Positions 6,361-13,593 of a stretch of 14,868 nucleotides of DNA are shown one piece after another; the stretch's first letter is position 1; each line of letters starts with the position of its first letter. The DNA lies in NCBI GenBank assembly GCA_964636895.1, contig CAZWUW010000070.1:1-14868 (forward strand), given 5' to 3'. Position numbers and translations under genes: made by a program. The notes under the pieces are model-generated. The model ran no database searches, was not told the origin of the DNA, and worked only from the letters and a program-made list of their open reading frames with translations. The DNA comes from CAZWUW01 sp964636895 (lineage in GTDB: Bacteria; Bacillota; Thermincolia; Thermincolales; CAZWUW01).

Positions 6361-6999
6361 ATGAAAAAAACATTGTATTTGTTAATGGCACTGACTATTG
6401 TTATTATGGCCGGGTGCGCAGGCCAGCAGCAGAATAATGCGGGGCAGCAGGCGGATAGGGCACCGGCTGATAACAATAAACCGGCAGTTGAGGATAATAA
6501 GGCTAAGTCTGCAGAAAATAAGGATTATGCTGCGACACCCAAAGGTGATAAAAAAGCTGATGTTAAAAAAGTGGCCGTCATTGAAACTAAAAAAGGCAAG
6601 ATTGTGTTTGAACTGTATTTTGCCGATGCCCCGAATACTGCAGCTAATTTTGAGAAATTGGCCAATAAGGGGTTTTATAATGGGTTAACATTTCACCGGG
6701 TGGAGCCGGGTTTTGTCATCCAAGGTGGCGATCCTGATGGGAACGGTAGCGGTGGACCCGGTTATACCATTCAGGAAGAGTTAAATGCCAGGAAGCATGA
6801 AAAAGGCGCAGTAGGCATGGCTACTCAGGGAACGAACAGTAACACCGGGGGCAGCCAGTTTTATATTACCCTGGAGGCCCAACCGTCCTTAGACGGTGGC
6901 TATACCGTATTTGGCCAGGTGATTGAGGGGCTGGGTGTGGTGCAAAAGATAGAAATAGGTGACGTGATGACAAAAGTGACTGTTGCTCAGCGTAATTAG
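6361..6999 (+). CDS. Cyclophilin-type peptidyl-prolyl isomerase, lipoprotein
   Basis: A 212-residue exported foldase. Residues 1-19 are a lipoprotein signal with lipobox IMAGC, so Cys19 would be lipidated and the protein held on the outer face of the membrane. A hydrophilic, Asn/Ala/Lys-rich tether covers about 20-72. The cyclophilin domain covers about 75-210, with the motifs FHRVEPGFVIQGGDPDGNG, GSQFYI and LDGGYTVFGQVI, including the catalytic arginine of FHR. Family members speed cis-trans isomerisation of prolyl bonds in secreted proteins. The start is ATG 6361 after GGGTGGGG. A cytoplasmic paralogue follows 42 bases later, evidently from a duplication. Confidence 0.93.
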   Translation: MKKTLYLLMALTIVIMAGCAGQQQNNAGQQADRAPADNNKPAVEDNKAKSAENKDYAATPKGDKKADVKKVAVIETKKGKIVFELYFADAPNTAANFEKLANKGFYNGLTFHRVEPGFVIQGGDPDGNGSGGPGYTIQEELNARKHEKGAVGMATQGTNSNTGGSQFYITLEAQPSLDGGYTVFGQVIEGLGVVQKIEIGDVMTKVTVAQRN

Positions 7000-7041
7000 T
7001 AGTTATAATAAGCAGTATAAGAAAAAAGGGAGGCAGACAAG

Positions 7042-7467
7042 TTGAAAAAAGCAATTTTTGAAATGGATAAGGGTAATATTACTATTGAGCTTTTTGACAA
7101 AGAAGCACCTAATACGGTGGCCAATTTTGAGAAACTGGCAAAGGAAGGATTTTACGATGGGTTGAGCTTCCACCGGGTTATTGCCGGTTTTATGGCTCAG
7201 GGCGGTTGTCCGCAAGGTAACGGCACCGGCGGTCCGGGTTATACTATCAAATGTGAAATCAACGCCAACAAACACGAGCGGGGTTCATTGGCCATGGCCC
7301 ACCGGGGGCCAAATACCGGAGGCAGCCAGTTTTATATTTGCTATGAGCCTCAGCCGCATCTGGACGGGATGCATACGGTTTTCGGCAAAGTCATAGCAGG
7401 TATGGACGTAGTGGATAAAATTAACCAGGGTGATAAGATGAATAAGGTTACGATTGTCGAAGAGTAA
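7042..7467 (+). CDS. Cyclophilin-type peptidyl-prolyl isomerase, cytoplasmic
   Basis: A 141-residue single-domain cyclophilin without a signal peptide. The active-site region FHRVIAGFMAQGGCPQGNG, then GSQFYICYEPQPHLDG and HTVFGKVI, match the family, including the FHR arginine and the QFYI phenylalanine. Start codon TTG 7042 is set by GGGAGG at 7028-7033 with 8 bases of spacing; the next methionine would cut into the first strand. It is the second gene of a tandem pair and closely resembles the lipoprotein copy through the domain (both share APNTxANFEKLA and GNGxGGPGYTI). It is followed within 3 bases by a terminator hairpin. PpiB-like in type. Confidence 0.93.
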   Translation: MKKAIFEMDKGNITIELFDKEAPNTVANFEKLAKEGFYDGLSFHRVIAGFMAQGGCPQGNGTGGPGYTIKCEINANKHERGSLAMAHRGPNTGGSQFYICYEPQPHLDGMHTVFGKVIAGMDVVDKINQGDKMNKVTIVEE

Positions 7468-7470
7468 CAA

Positions 7471-7498
7471 GAAGGGGCTGGTTATCGGCCTCTTTTTT
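7471..7498 (+). terminator. Rho-independent terminator after the cyclophilin pair
   Basis: GAAGGGGC (7471-7478) pairs with GCCTCTTT (7488-7495), with two G-T pairs and a 9-base loop, and the hairpin runs into a T tract. Confidence 0.75.
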
Positions 7499-7518
7499 CA
7501 TTGTTTGCCGCTGCCATG

Positions 7519-7546
7519 GCCGGCATTTCCTGCCGGCAAAACTTTT
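7519..7546 (+). terminator. Second hairpin, possible back-up terminator
   Basis: Perfect arms GCCGGC at 7519-7524 and 7532-7537 with a 7-base loop, followed by AAAAC and a T run at 7542-7546. Because the T run does not adjoin the stem, its role is uncertain. A TATAAT box at 7586-7591, with no clear -35, may begin transcription of the next gene. Confidence 0.35.
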
Positions 7547-7632
7547 TAACGAAAAAAGCTGCAGTCGGAAAAAAGGAATATATGTTATAATAATTATATT
7601 GTAAGTTCATTATACTTGAAGGGATATGACGA

Positions 7633-9153
7633 ATGATTCGACTGGAACCATTTCTCTGGGCAATCGCAGCACTTGTTATAAACGTGCTGGTTATAGTTTT
7701 TCTTGATACGTCCTGGCAAATTGTTATACTGATTTCCGTGGTTATAGTTGTTCTTTATGTGTTAAAGCAGGTGTTTTTCGCCGGCTTTTTACGGGATTAT
7801 AGCGGGGAACTGGCCAAGCGTCTTGGACCTGCACAGGCCAGTGTTTTTGGCATGGAATGGCTTGTTCCCTTGTCGGACAAACTTGGAAAGCATTGCGACA
7901 TGTATGTATTTTCCAAACATGTTGTTTTTGTTACGCCGGACGATTTGGGAAAAAAGCAGGCGCATGTGCTGGAGCTTGATTTAAATGATATAGAACAAGT
8001 CCGGCTAAACCGGCAAGGCCAAATCCATATAAATATCACCGAGGGGGCCGCTAAGCAGCTTTTGTTAAAGTCTGAACTGCCGTATGATAAGTTGGTCCGG
8101 AGCTTTGAAACATTGCAGGCGGAAATAATTCATGAACGCAAAGTCCGGGCTTTGGAGAAAGTAAGTGCAAAGGCCAAACAGCTTGATGCGGAGGTGCGGA
8201 GGAAGCTGGCGGCCCGCCGTCAGGTCAGGGTGGAAAAACTGCAGCGGGAAGGCCACGAACTGGTAACCAGGTTTGCTGAAATCGTGCCTGAGGATATTTT
8301 GATTAAAGATTCTTTGTTTGAAAAGTGCAAAGAACTAATAAAACTGGAGTTGCAGGGCCGGAAATCTCCGCTGCGGGGTAAGCTGGAAGAATTTCTGGAC
8401 AATGATTTTAAGCCTTTTGCCCAAATCATGAGAGAAAAAGCTGGATTTGATTTTGAAGATGATGAAGACCTGATAATATTACTAAAAGCAATCAGGGAAG
8501 AAGTGCGAAAAATCCTTTTAGTTAATTTTTTGGCGCGTTACTCTATTTTCTTTGGCAGGCTTGATGGCGGTGAAGAAAATGAATATATTGATGGTTATAT
8601 CAGACTAAACGGACCAGGTACAAATGACCTTGTGAACCTGGAAGGTTTCCGGTTGTTCTTGGAGAAGCAGGGTTTCCAATATACTCTTGGGGCTTTGACC
8701 AAAAAAATAGAAAACTACCTGGCAAAAACGGAGCAGGACTTAAAAAAGCATGGGTTGGAAAAAAGGATTAATTTAGGCCAGCCTGTTATTGATGATATTG
8801 GCGATGTAGATATCCTGGAGGACCTGGAGTTTGCCGAATTCATTAAAGCTTTGCTGACTAAGCCGGAGGATCAAATTGAGGATATCATCCTTGGTGACGG
8901 TACACTTGTAGAAATTGTTTTTAATGCCGGCGAAAGGGTGCTAGTTCATGTGCTAAGGCCGGCCATGGGGGTTAAGGCGGAAGATATTGAAAAAACAGAG
9001 CAGGCTAAAATAACCAAAGGCGCTGACGTGGGCATGTTTATTACTACCTCATACCTTACAAACGGGGCGATTGAGCTGGCCAATGATAAGGGGATAATTA
9101 TCTGGGACCGTATCAGATTAAAGCAAGAGATAGAGTTGTTGACCGATAGGTAG
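7633..9153 (+). CDS. Membrane-anchored protein with PH-like, coiled-coil and degenerate Mrr-like domains
   Basis: A 506-residue protein of no established function. Two hydrophobic helices (about 7-24 and 28-49) form an N-terminal hairpin anchor. Residues about 85-165 look like a bacterial PH/GRAM-type beta domain (MYVFSKHVVFVTPDD ... LDLNDIEQVRL). A strongly charged helical stretch (about 166-212) should be a coiled coil. A helical middle follows, and residues about 415-503 resemble the Mrr-type nuclease fold, ending with GADVGMFITTSYLTNGAIEL and GIIIWDRIRLKQEI. The usual catalytic D...QxK residues are not there: the expected strand reads VEIVFNAGERVLVHVLRP. It is therefore probably a structural or binding version of the fold. 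The start is ATG 7633 with AAGGG upstream. It appears to be a single-gene transcript closed by the terminator at 9180. Confidence 0.7.
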   Translation: MIRLEPFLWAIAALVINVLVIVFLDTSWQIVILISVVIVVLYVLKQVFFAGFLRDYSGELAKRLGPAQASVFGMEWLVPLSDKLGKHCDMYVFSKHVVFVTPDDLGKKQAHVLELDLNDIEQVRLNRQGQIHINITEGAAKQLLLKSELPYDKLVRSFETLQAEIIHERKVRALEKVSAKAKQLDAEVRRKLAARRQVRVEKLQREGHELVTRFAEIVPEDILIKDSLFEKCKELIKLELQGRKSPLRGKLEEFLDNDFKPFAQIMREKAGFDFEDDEDLIILLKAIREEVRKILLVNFLARYSIFFGRLDGGEENEYIDGYIRLNGPGTNDLVNLEGFRLFLEKQGFQYTLGALTKKIENYLAKTEQDLKKHGLEKRINLGQPVIDDIGDVDILEDLEFAEFIKALLTKPEDQIEDIILGDGTLVEIVFNAGERVLVHVLRPAMGVKAEDIEKTEQAKITKGADVGMFITTSYLTNGAIELANDKGIIIWDRIRLKQEIELLTDR

Positions 9154-9179
9154 CAGCAATCTTTCATAAGGAAATGGGT

Positions 9180-9210
9180 AACGGCCTGCAGTGAGCAAGC
9201 CGTTATTTTT
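9180..9210 (+). terminator. Rho-independent terminator after the Mrr-like gene
   Basis: AACGGC and GCCGTT form a perfect 6-bp outer stem with a further TGC/GCA inner stem. The T-rich tail ATTTTTATG follows on the + strand only. It separates this transcript from the converging conjugation operon. Confidence 0.8.
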
Positions 9211-9213
9211 ATG

Positions 9214-9537
9214 CTAAGGTCTCGGGATGAAAATAATCTGGCCCGGAAAAATCAGGTCCGGGTTTGTTATTTGCGGGTTTGCGTTCCTTAGTGCCTGCAG
9301 GGTTATGCCAAAACGGCGGGCAATGGCGCTTAAAGTATCACCGGGTTGCACTACATACCGGCTGGTACCGGGAGGCGGAGTAGGTGGTACAGCAGTTGGA
9401 ATAGTGATAATCTGTCCGACAAAAATAATATTAGGATCAGTAATTTGCGGGTTGGCCTGCATGATGGCGGCAACAGTAGTGCCAAATCTTCTGGCCAGGG
9501 AGAACAGGGTATCGCCTGGTTGTACAACGTATCTCAT
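9214..9537 (-). CDS. Double LysM-domain protein
   Basis: A 107-residue protein made of two LysM repeats, each opening RYVVQPGDTL and ending with a QII-IP strand, joined by a Pro-rich linker (AVPPTPPPGTS). LysM binds N-acetylglucosamine-containing glycans such as peptidoglycan; in spore formers such proteins also occur in the spore coat. There is no signal peptide, so the route out of the cell is unclear, unless it acts in the mother cell or is released by lysis. ATG at 9537 is preferred: AGAAAGGAG lies just upstream, whereas the longer frame from 9621 would translate through a perfect inverted repeat. It is the last gene after the conjugation operon and may have its own control through that hairpin. 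Confidence 0.88.
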   Translation of the reverse strand: MRYVVQPGDTLFSLARRFGTTVAAIMQANPQITDPNIIFVGQIITIPTAVPPTPPPGTSRYVVQPGDTLSAIARRFGITLQALRNANPQITNPDLIFPGQIIFIPRP

Positions 9538-9538
9538 T

Positions 9539-9621
9539 ATGCATACTCCTTTCTGGTTTTGCTTTATCCTATGCCATTCGCTATTTATGGGTGAATGGCG
9601 CAGAAAGGAGAAAATATGCAT
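9539..9621 (-). promoter_or_regulatory. Long hairpin covering the ribosome binding site of the LysM gene
   Basis: In the - strand transcript, CTCCTTTCTG (9610-9601) pairs perfectly with CAGAAAGGAG (9555-9546), and ATGCATA (9621-9615) with TATGCAT (9545-9539), giving 17 bp with a 4-base TTTT bulge. Inside the loop a second stem pairs GCCATTC-type arms at 9591-9599 and 9573-9581 (8 of 9). The 3' arm holds the AGAAAGGAG ribosome binding site, and the start codon at 9537 lies one base beyond the stem. Such a fold should hide the start and suggests temperature-, ligand- or RNA-controlled translation; a small mobile repeat is the alternative. Confidence 0.6.
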
Positions 9622-9661
9622 ATGTTGTACTTTTATTTTTGTTAAGGAAATTATGCTTTTT

Positions 9662-10120
9662 TCATGGGAGGATATTTACTTTTTCCTGTTGCCAGGTAAC
9701 TTCATAACCCAGGTTTTCCGCCAAAAACCTCACCGGTATTATAGCAGTACCGTTTTTTGATTTTATGGCTACCGGCAGTTTAACTGCTTTGCCGTTGACA
9801 ATAGCCTGGTCGCTGTTTAGTGTCAGCTGTAATTTGTAGCCTGGCTTAAATACAGTGATTTCTTTGCTTGTCGGTGTCCAGGCTGTCGTTGCGTCAAGCA
9901 CCGCCGCCAATTCCTTTGCCGGGACCAATACCCGGCCGGAGCAAAGTTGTGGCTGCAAAGTGAAGGAAATAGGGGCGCCTTTAAATATTACCTCCACCTG
10001 AGGGGAGTTAACATAACTCCGGGAGCGGGAGTCTCACGGTGAGCTTACTGCGGGGCCGGCGGAAATTGTCAACAAATATAGTAAGGCCATAACAGTTACA
10101 GATAAACGCTTAGTTTGCAT
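9662..10120 (-). pseudogene. Secreted stalk-domain protein (copper amine oxidase N-terminal-like) split by an in-frame UGA
   Basis: ATG 10120 follows AAGGAGG at ideal spacing and begins a 28-residue export signal (MQTKRLSVTVMALLYLLTIS then AGPAVSSP). TGA at 10036-10034 then interrupts, but the same frame stays open for another 123 codons. The continuation, DSRSRSYVNSPQVEVIFKGA, enters a stalk domain of the copper amine oxidase N-terminal type: GRVLVPAKELAAVLDATTAW, then GTAIIPVRFLAENLGYEVTW, ending ILP. Such domains occur in many clostridial surface proteins. Reading only from GTG 9997 gives 111 residues with no signal peptide and no ribosome binding site, so the gene is best seen as one frame with a nonsense codon. 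A hairpin after the UGA leaves selenocysteine or read-through as a lesser possibility. It follows the pilin-like gene by 18 bases in the same operon. Confidence 0.65.
10004..10020 (-). promoter_or_regulatory. Perfect hairpin 13 bases after the in-frame UGA
   Basis: A perfect 7-bp stem (GGAGTTA/TAACTCC) with loop UGU in the - strand transcript. The loop begins 20 bases after the UGA and carries a G in its second position, a geometry compatible with loose bacterial SECIS rules. A competing stem (ACTCC/GGAGT) directly after the UGA could form instead. Function is unproven. Confidence 0.3.
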
Positions 10121-10138
10121 TTGATGTGCCTCCTTAAT

Positions 10139-10573
10139 CTATGGATCAGTTGTAAGCTGCGCCGCCAGGTATAAAATTGTTTTGGCGTGCAGCACGGCTA
10201 CAAAGCAAAGGGCTGAAATCACTAAGGCCAGGGCGCCGCTCCAGACAAAACCGTCACCCCTTACAGCACCTAACGCTGTTTTAACGAGAGAAATAACAAA
10301 GCTTGCGCCAATTAGTACCAGTGCCACAGTGCGCAAAGCGGATAAAGCGCGATAGGCTTGTTGCTGAAAGGCCGCCGGCAGTTTTTTTGCTGACGGCAGC
10401 TCTTCGCCCAAAGCCTGTTCAATAGGGTCAATTACAGCCTGCTGCCTGTCCTTTGCAACTATCGCTGGCATATTGGCCGTGTCTGCTGCCATATCGGCTG
10501 CATCCGCTACCGGGAAGGGCCATAAACAGAAAAGCACAGCTATGACTACCAGCATATTGATTTTTTTTTGCAA
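10139..10573 (-). CDS. Small two-helix membrane protein, VirB2/TrbC-like (putative)
   Basis: A 144-residue protein with an N-terminal signal peptide (about 1-26, with cleavage likely near ADA-AD). A hydrophilic segment follows (about 27-78), then two transmembrane helices (about 82-103 and 110-132). Signal peptide plus two helices, placed in a conjugation operon, is the layout of VirB2/TrbC pilin-like or channel subunits; no sequence motif confirms this. Start codon TTG 10573 is supported by GAGGTG 6 bases upstream; the ATG six codons later is too far from it. The gene begins 9 bases after the peptidase gene stops. Confidence 0.6.
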   Translation of the reverse strand: MQKKINMLVVIAVLFCLWPFPVADAADMAADTANMPAIVAKDRQQAVIDPIEQALGEELPSAKKLPAAFQQQAYRALSALRTVALVLIGASFVISLVKTALGAVRGDGFVWSGALALVISALCFVAVLHAKTILYLAAQLTTDP

Positions 10574-10582
10574 AATAACACC

Positions 10583-11980
10583 TCAATTTCTGATATCAAA
10601 ACTATATGCCAGCGGGTCCCGGCACTGTCCATCGACCCGCAGTTCAAAATGCAGGTGGTTGCCTGTACTCAGACCGCTGGAACCCACTTTGCCAATGACC
10701 TGCCCGGCGGCTACCCCGCTGCCAATGGGCAGGGGAGACCGGGCCAGCATATGGTTATAAGAAGTGCTGATGCCATCCCCATGGTCAATGACAATAAGAA
10801 AACCGTAGCTTTTTGAGTAGCGGTTGGCAATCACCCTGCCCGGTGCTACCGCTACAATGGCCGTCCCGCCGGGGGCGGCTATATCGATACCGGCGTGCAT
10901 GCGGTAGACTTTTTTGATGGGGTGGATACGCATACCGAAGGGGCTGGAGACATCACGGCTGCCCGGGGTTGGCCAGTACGGGAAATCGCCGGGGGCGCCA
11001 GGACCCACGTTGCCAGAATCAACGTTGCCTGGGCCCATGCTGCCTGGGTCGGCAGCCTGACTGATTATTGGCCAATCAGCCTGTTCCATAGCCGCCTGCC
11101 AAAAGCTTTTGGTTGTGCCGTCCAACTCGGCTTCTTCTTCGTCATAGGTATCGGCCAGGGCCAGCACCAGATCGAGGTCGGTTTCATCATTCAGGTCGTT
11201 ATCAATCAGGATTTGTCTGAGTTTCTCCATATTAGAGGGATTAGTATCAATACCGGACAGGTTTTCTTTGGTAGTGACAACCGTAGTCACGCTATAGTAG
11301 CCGACCACGCTAGATTCCGTAGTATTAGTGGTGGTGGTTTCCTTATACAGGTGGTGGAAATCACCGGCAAAAGTTCTGGCCAGGGTAAGTAGATTAATAT
11401 TTTTAATATCTCTTTTGGTTGTTCGGGTAGTTCGCCAGTTTCCTTTGGCATCCAGGGAACTGGTTTCGGAAGTAGTTATCACCGTTATTTTACTGTCTTT
11501 ATATTCAAACAGGCTTTGGCTGTTTTCAGTAGCCATAAGCCGTCGGGCATGCTCTGCCGGTTGGCGGCGCTCATCTAACTGGTAAATGACGGTATCCAGT
11601 GCTGCCAACAGTCCCCACGTTAGCCGGTAGGCACTTTCCTGCCGGTAATGGTCTTTGAGCAGAGATTCCGGGACGGTGTTTAATGCCGTTTCCCGATAAG
11701 CTGCAATCAGTTTTTTGTTGGCGGGGGAAAGCTGAACCGGTTTAAAATTATCATTCAGCAAGTTTTCTGCAGCCAGCGGGGCAAGTGTCAGGTTTTGGGC
11801 AAGTCCGGCATAACCAAAAAAGAAAATAAGTGTCAGCACTGCTAATCCCAAAATGCCTATTGCGGGCAGACCAAGCCAGGCCAGAGCTGTAAAGCAGCCT
11901 TTAAGCAAACCCGCTGCGGCCGCCCGCTTGACCCGCGCTCTCAGGGCGGCAGCACCGTTTCTTTTTAGCCCACCGGTCAT
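10583..11980 (-). CDS. Membrane-anchored M23 family peptidase of the conjugation operon
   Basis: A 465-residue cell-wall hydrolase. A basic N-terminus and one transmembrane helix (about 32-58) place the rest outside the membrane. Residues about 65-310 are a domain I do not recognise, rich in Thr/Ser around 165-240. A Gly/Pro linker (about 311-336) leads to the M23 (LytM) domain, 345-460. The zinc ligands are visible as H362 and D366 (MHAGIDIAAPGGT) and H444 in NHLHFELRVDG; H410 and H442 are the expected catalytic histidines. M23 enzymes cut peptide cross-links of peptidoglycan; here it would open the wall for the transfer channel, as CwlT (which has different catalytic domains) does in Tn916-type elements. 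The ATG overlaps the upstream stop (ATGA), indicating translational coupling. Confidence 0.88.
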   Translation of the reverse strand: MTGGLKRNGAAALRARVKRAAAAGLLKGCFTALAWLGLPAIGILGLAVLTLIFFFGYAGLAQNLTLAPLAAENLLNDNFKPVQLSPANKKLIAAYRETALNTVPESLLKDHYRQESAYRLTWGLLAALDTVIYQLDERRQPAEHARRLMATENSQSLFEYKDSKITVITTSETSSLDAKGNWRTTRTTKRDIKNINLLTLARTFAGDFHHLYKETTTTNTTESSVVGYYSVTTVVTTKENLSGIDTNPSNMEKLRQILIDNDLNDETDLDLVLALADTYDEEEAELDGTTKSFWQAAMEQADWPIISQAADPGSMGPGNVDSGNVGPGAPGDFPYWPTPGSRDVSSPFGMRIHPIKKVYRMHAGIDIAAPGGTAIVAVAPGRVIANRYSKSYGFLIVIDHGDGISTSYNHMLARSPLPIGSGVAAGQVIGKVGSSGLSTGNHLHFELRVDGQCRDPLAYSFDIRN

Positions 11981-13593
11981 GCTTCCACCTCGGGTTCTTT
12001 CAATACCCGGCGCCTGGTGCGATGGGCTATAACCTGTTCGTGAATCTTTTGAGCACCCAGGTAACCGGCTCCTGCGCCGGCAATGGCTCCGGCCGGGCCG
12101 AAGGGCAGCCCCATAGAAGCACCGGCCGTTGTGGCGGCAACAGTGCCGGCGGTGACAAGTGCACCGGTGAGGGCACGGCGGCCGGTGGTTAATGACCCTT
12201 TGTCGGCAGTGCCTGATACCGCCGCCGGCAATCTGGTTGTTCGTACGCCTGAACTGCCGGCATCGGTCCCTGTAGCCTTAAAGCCGTACCCCTTAAGCCC
12301 GGCTTCCGCCGGCTCGGCCTGCTCCGAGCCGGTGTTGCCCAGGTTATTTGAACCACTGTGCTTGCTTGCTGCGGTATTACCCGCCCGAATCACATTTGCT
12401 ACCGTACTGACCGTGGCCATCCCGGCCAGTGCCGCTAGGTGGCCGCTCATGGTGCCGGCCCCCATAATCATCCGCCGCAGTATTTCTGTAAGGGGTATAA
12501 AGACTGTTAGCAGCACGATTTTATCCCAAATACCGCTTACCCCCAGGGTTATCACAAAATAATAGAGGCTGATGGCATGAAAAGTCTGTACGAATATATT
12601 ATAAAGGAGTTCTTTACAAAAAGTGACGGTTACGCTCCTGGTTTTTTCGAAGTTAACAAAAAATATGAAGACCGGGGCCATGACCAGGAGCAGACTAAGT
12701 ACAAAAGCCCGTACCCGGTAAGTGAAATTATAGTACAAGGTCAGTGACAAAAAAGCCAGGCGGACAATGGCCGCCCCCAAAAAACCTTCTCCCGGTACGG
12801 CATCGTGAAAAAATCCGACTATATTTCCGTCGTAAAATATACGGACCATAGTATCATTGATCCAAAATAAAAAGTGCGTGACAGGAAAAACGGCTCCCAT
12901 CAGGGCCATGGAAATAAAATAGGTCAGCAGGCCGCCTTTAAGGCTGCTTCTGAGGCCTGGATTTACGGTAGAAAAGGCTTTTTTCATAAATATCCAGATT
13001 GGTGGCAAAAACATCATCAACCAGGCAATGGCATAGATTCTCAGGTAGACGGTCTGGTTGGCGTCCCATTTGTCTTTTGGGAAAATACCGTAAATATAAG
13101 CTTTTTTAGCCCCTTGGTTGTATACCAGTTCTTCCATTGTATTAAGCCCAAAGAATTTCATTAGAAAATCAGACACAGACTGAATCAGTTCGGCGGTCAG
13201 CTTTTCAAAGGTGCCTGGTTTCCCTTTTAACCCGGCCTGGGAATAAGCGGTTTCAAAATTAACGGCCCCGTTTAAAAAAGCGTTTTCCAGAGGGTTAGCG
13301 CCTTCTTTATTAATACGCGCATTTTCGGCGTCAATTTCCCGGGTCTTTTTTTCCGCCTCGGCCCTGGTTTTAAAGGTATACCGCCAGTTCCGTTCATCGT
13401 TGCCTTCTTCGTGACCTAAGTGGATACCGCCTTCTTCAATGATTTGCCAATCCACAGTTTTCTTTTCCAGGTTATAAGTCCGCTTGACAAAATAGTAAGA
13501 GTCCTGCCAGACCGGATGAGCCTCAACAGTCCGCGCATATAGCGGCAGGCTAAAAACTGCTATCATAACGGCACAGATGAGTCTAAGCTTCAT
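11977..13593 (-). CDS. VirB6/TrbL-like polytopic conjugation protein
   Basis: A 538-residue membrane protein. Residues 1-25 are a signal peptide. An extracellular N-terminal region (about 26-180) is charged and contains a helix around 77-97. Five to six hydrophobic helices follow: about 184-204, 221-246, 271-291, 297-314, 333-352 and 357-376. The C-terminal third is Gly/Ala/Thr-rich, with a weakly hydrophobic small-residue stretch (about 470-515), and ends basic (AHRTRRRVLKEPEVEA). In conjugation operons of Gram-positive elements the large polytopic protein after VirB4 is the VirB6-type inner channel component; position and topology, not motifs, support this call. Its ATG lies 11 bases inside the end of the VirB4 gene, and its stop overlaps the peptidase start. 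Confidence 0.72.
   Translation of the reverse strand: MKLRLICAVMIAVFSLPLYARTVEAHPVWQDSYYFVKRTYNLEKKTVDWQIIEEGGIHLGHEEGNDERNWRYTFKTRAEAEKKTREIDAENARINKEGANPLENAFLNGAVNFETAYSQAGLKGKPGTFEKLTAELIQSVSDFLMKFFGLNTMEELVYNQGAKKAYIYGIFPKDKWDANQTVYLRIYAIAWLMMFLPPIWIFMKKAFSTVNPGLRSSLKGGLLTYFISMALMGAVFPVTHFLFWINDTMVRIFYDGNIVGFFHDAVPGEGFLGAAIVRLAFLSLTLYYNFTYRVRAFVLSLLLVMAPVFIFFVNFEKTRSVTVTFCKELLYNIFVQTFHAISLYYFVITLGVSGIWDKIVLLTVFIPLTEILRRMIMGAGTMSGHLAALAGMATVSTVANVIRAGNTAASKHSGSNNLGNTGSEQAEPAEAGLKGYGFKATGTDAGSSGVRTTRLPAAVSGTADKGSLTTGRRALTGALVTAGTVAATTAGASMGLPFGPAGAIAGAGAGYLGAQKIHEQVIAHRTRRRVLKEPEVEA

Noticed and set aside
9538..9621. Longer LysM reading frame with 28 extra N-terminal residues
   Set aside because: The extension translates through the hairpin and has no signal peptide or family match; the start at 9537 has the better ribosome binding site.
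9227..9760. 177-codon open frame on the + strand
   Set aside because: Antisense to the LysM gene and its leader; the LysM repeats on the other strand are unmistakable.
10895..11392. 165-codon open frame on the + strand
   Set aside because: Antisense to the M23 peptidase gene, whose motifs and operon position are clear.
12083..12562. 159-codon open frame on the + strand
   Set aside because: It lies opposite the Gly/Ala-rich C-terminus of the VirB6-like gene; its Pro/Ala/Val-rich product is what antisense of such codons gives, and it has no ribosome binding site.
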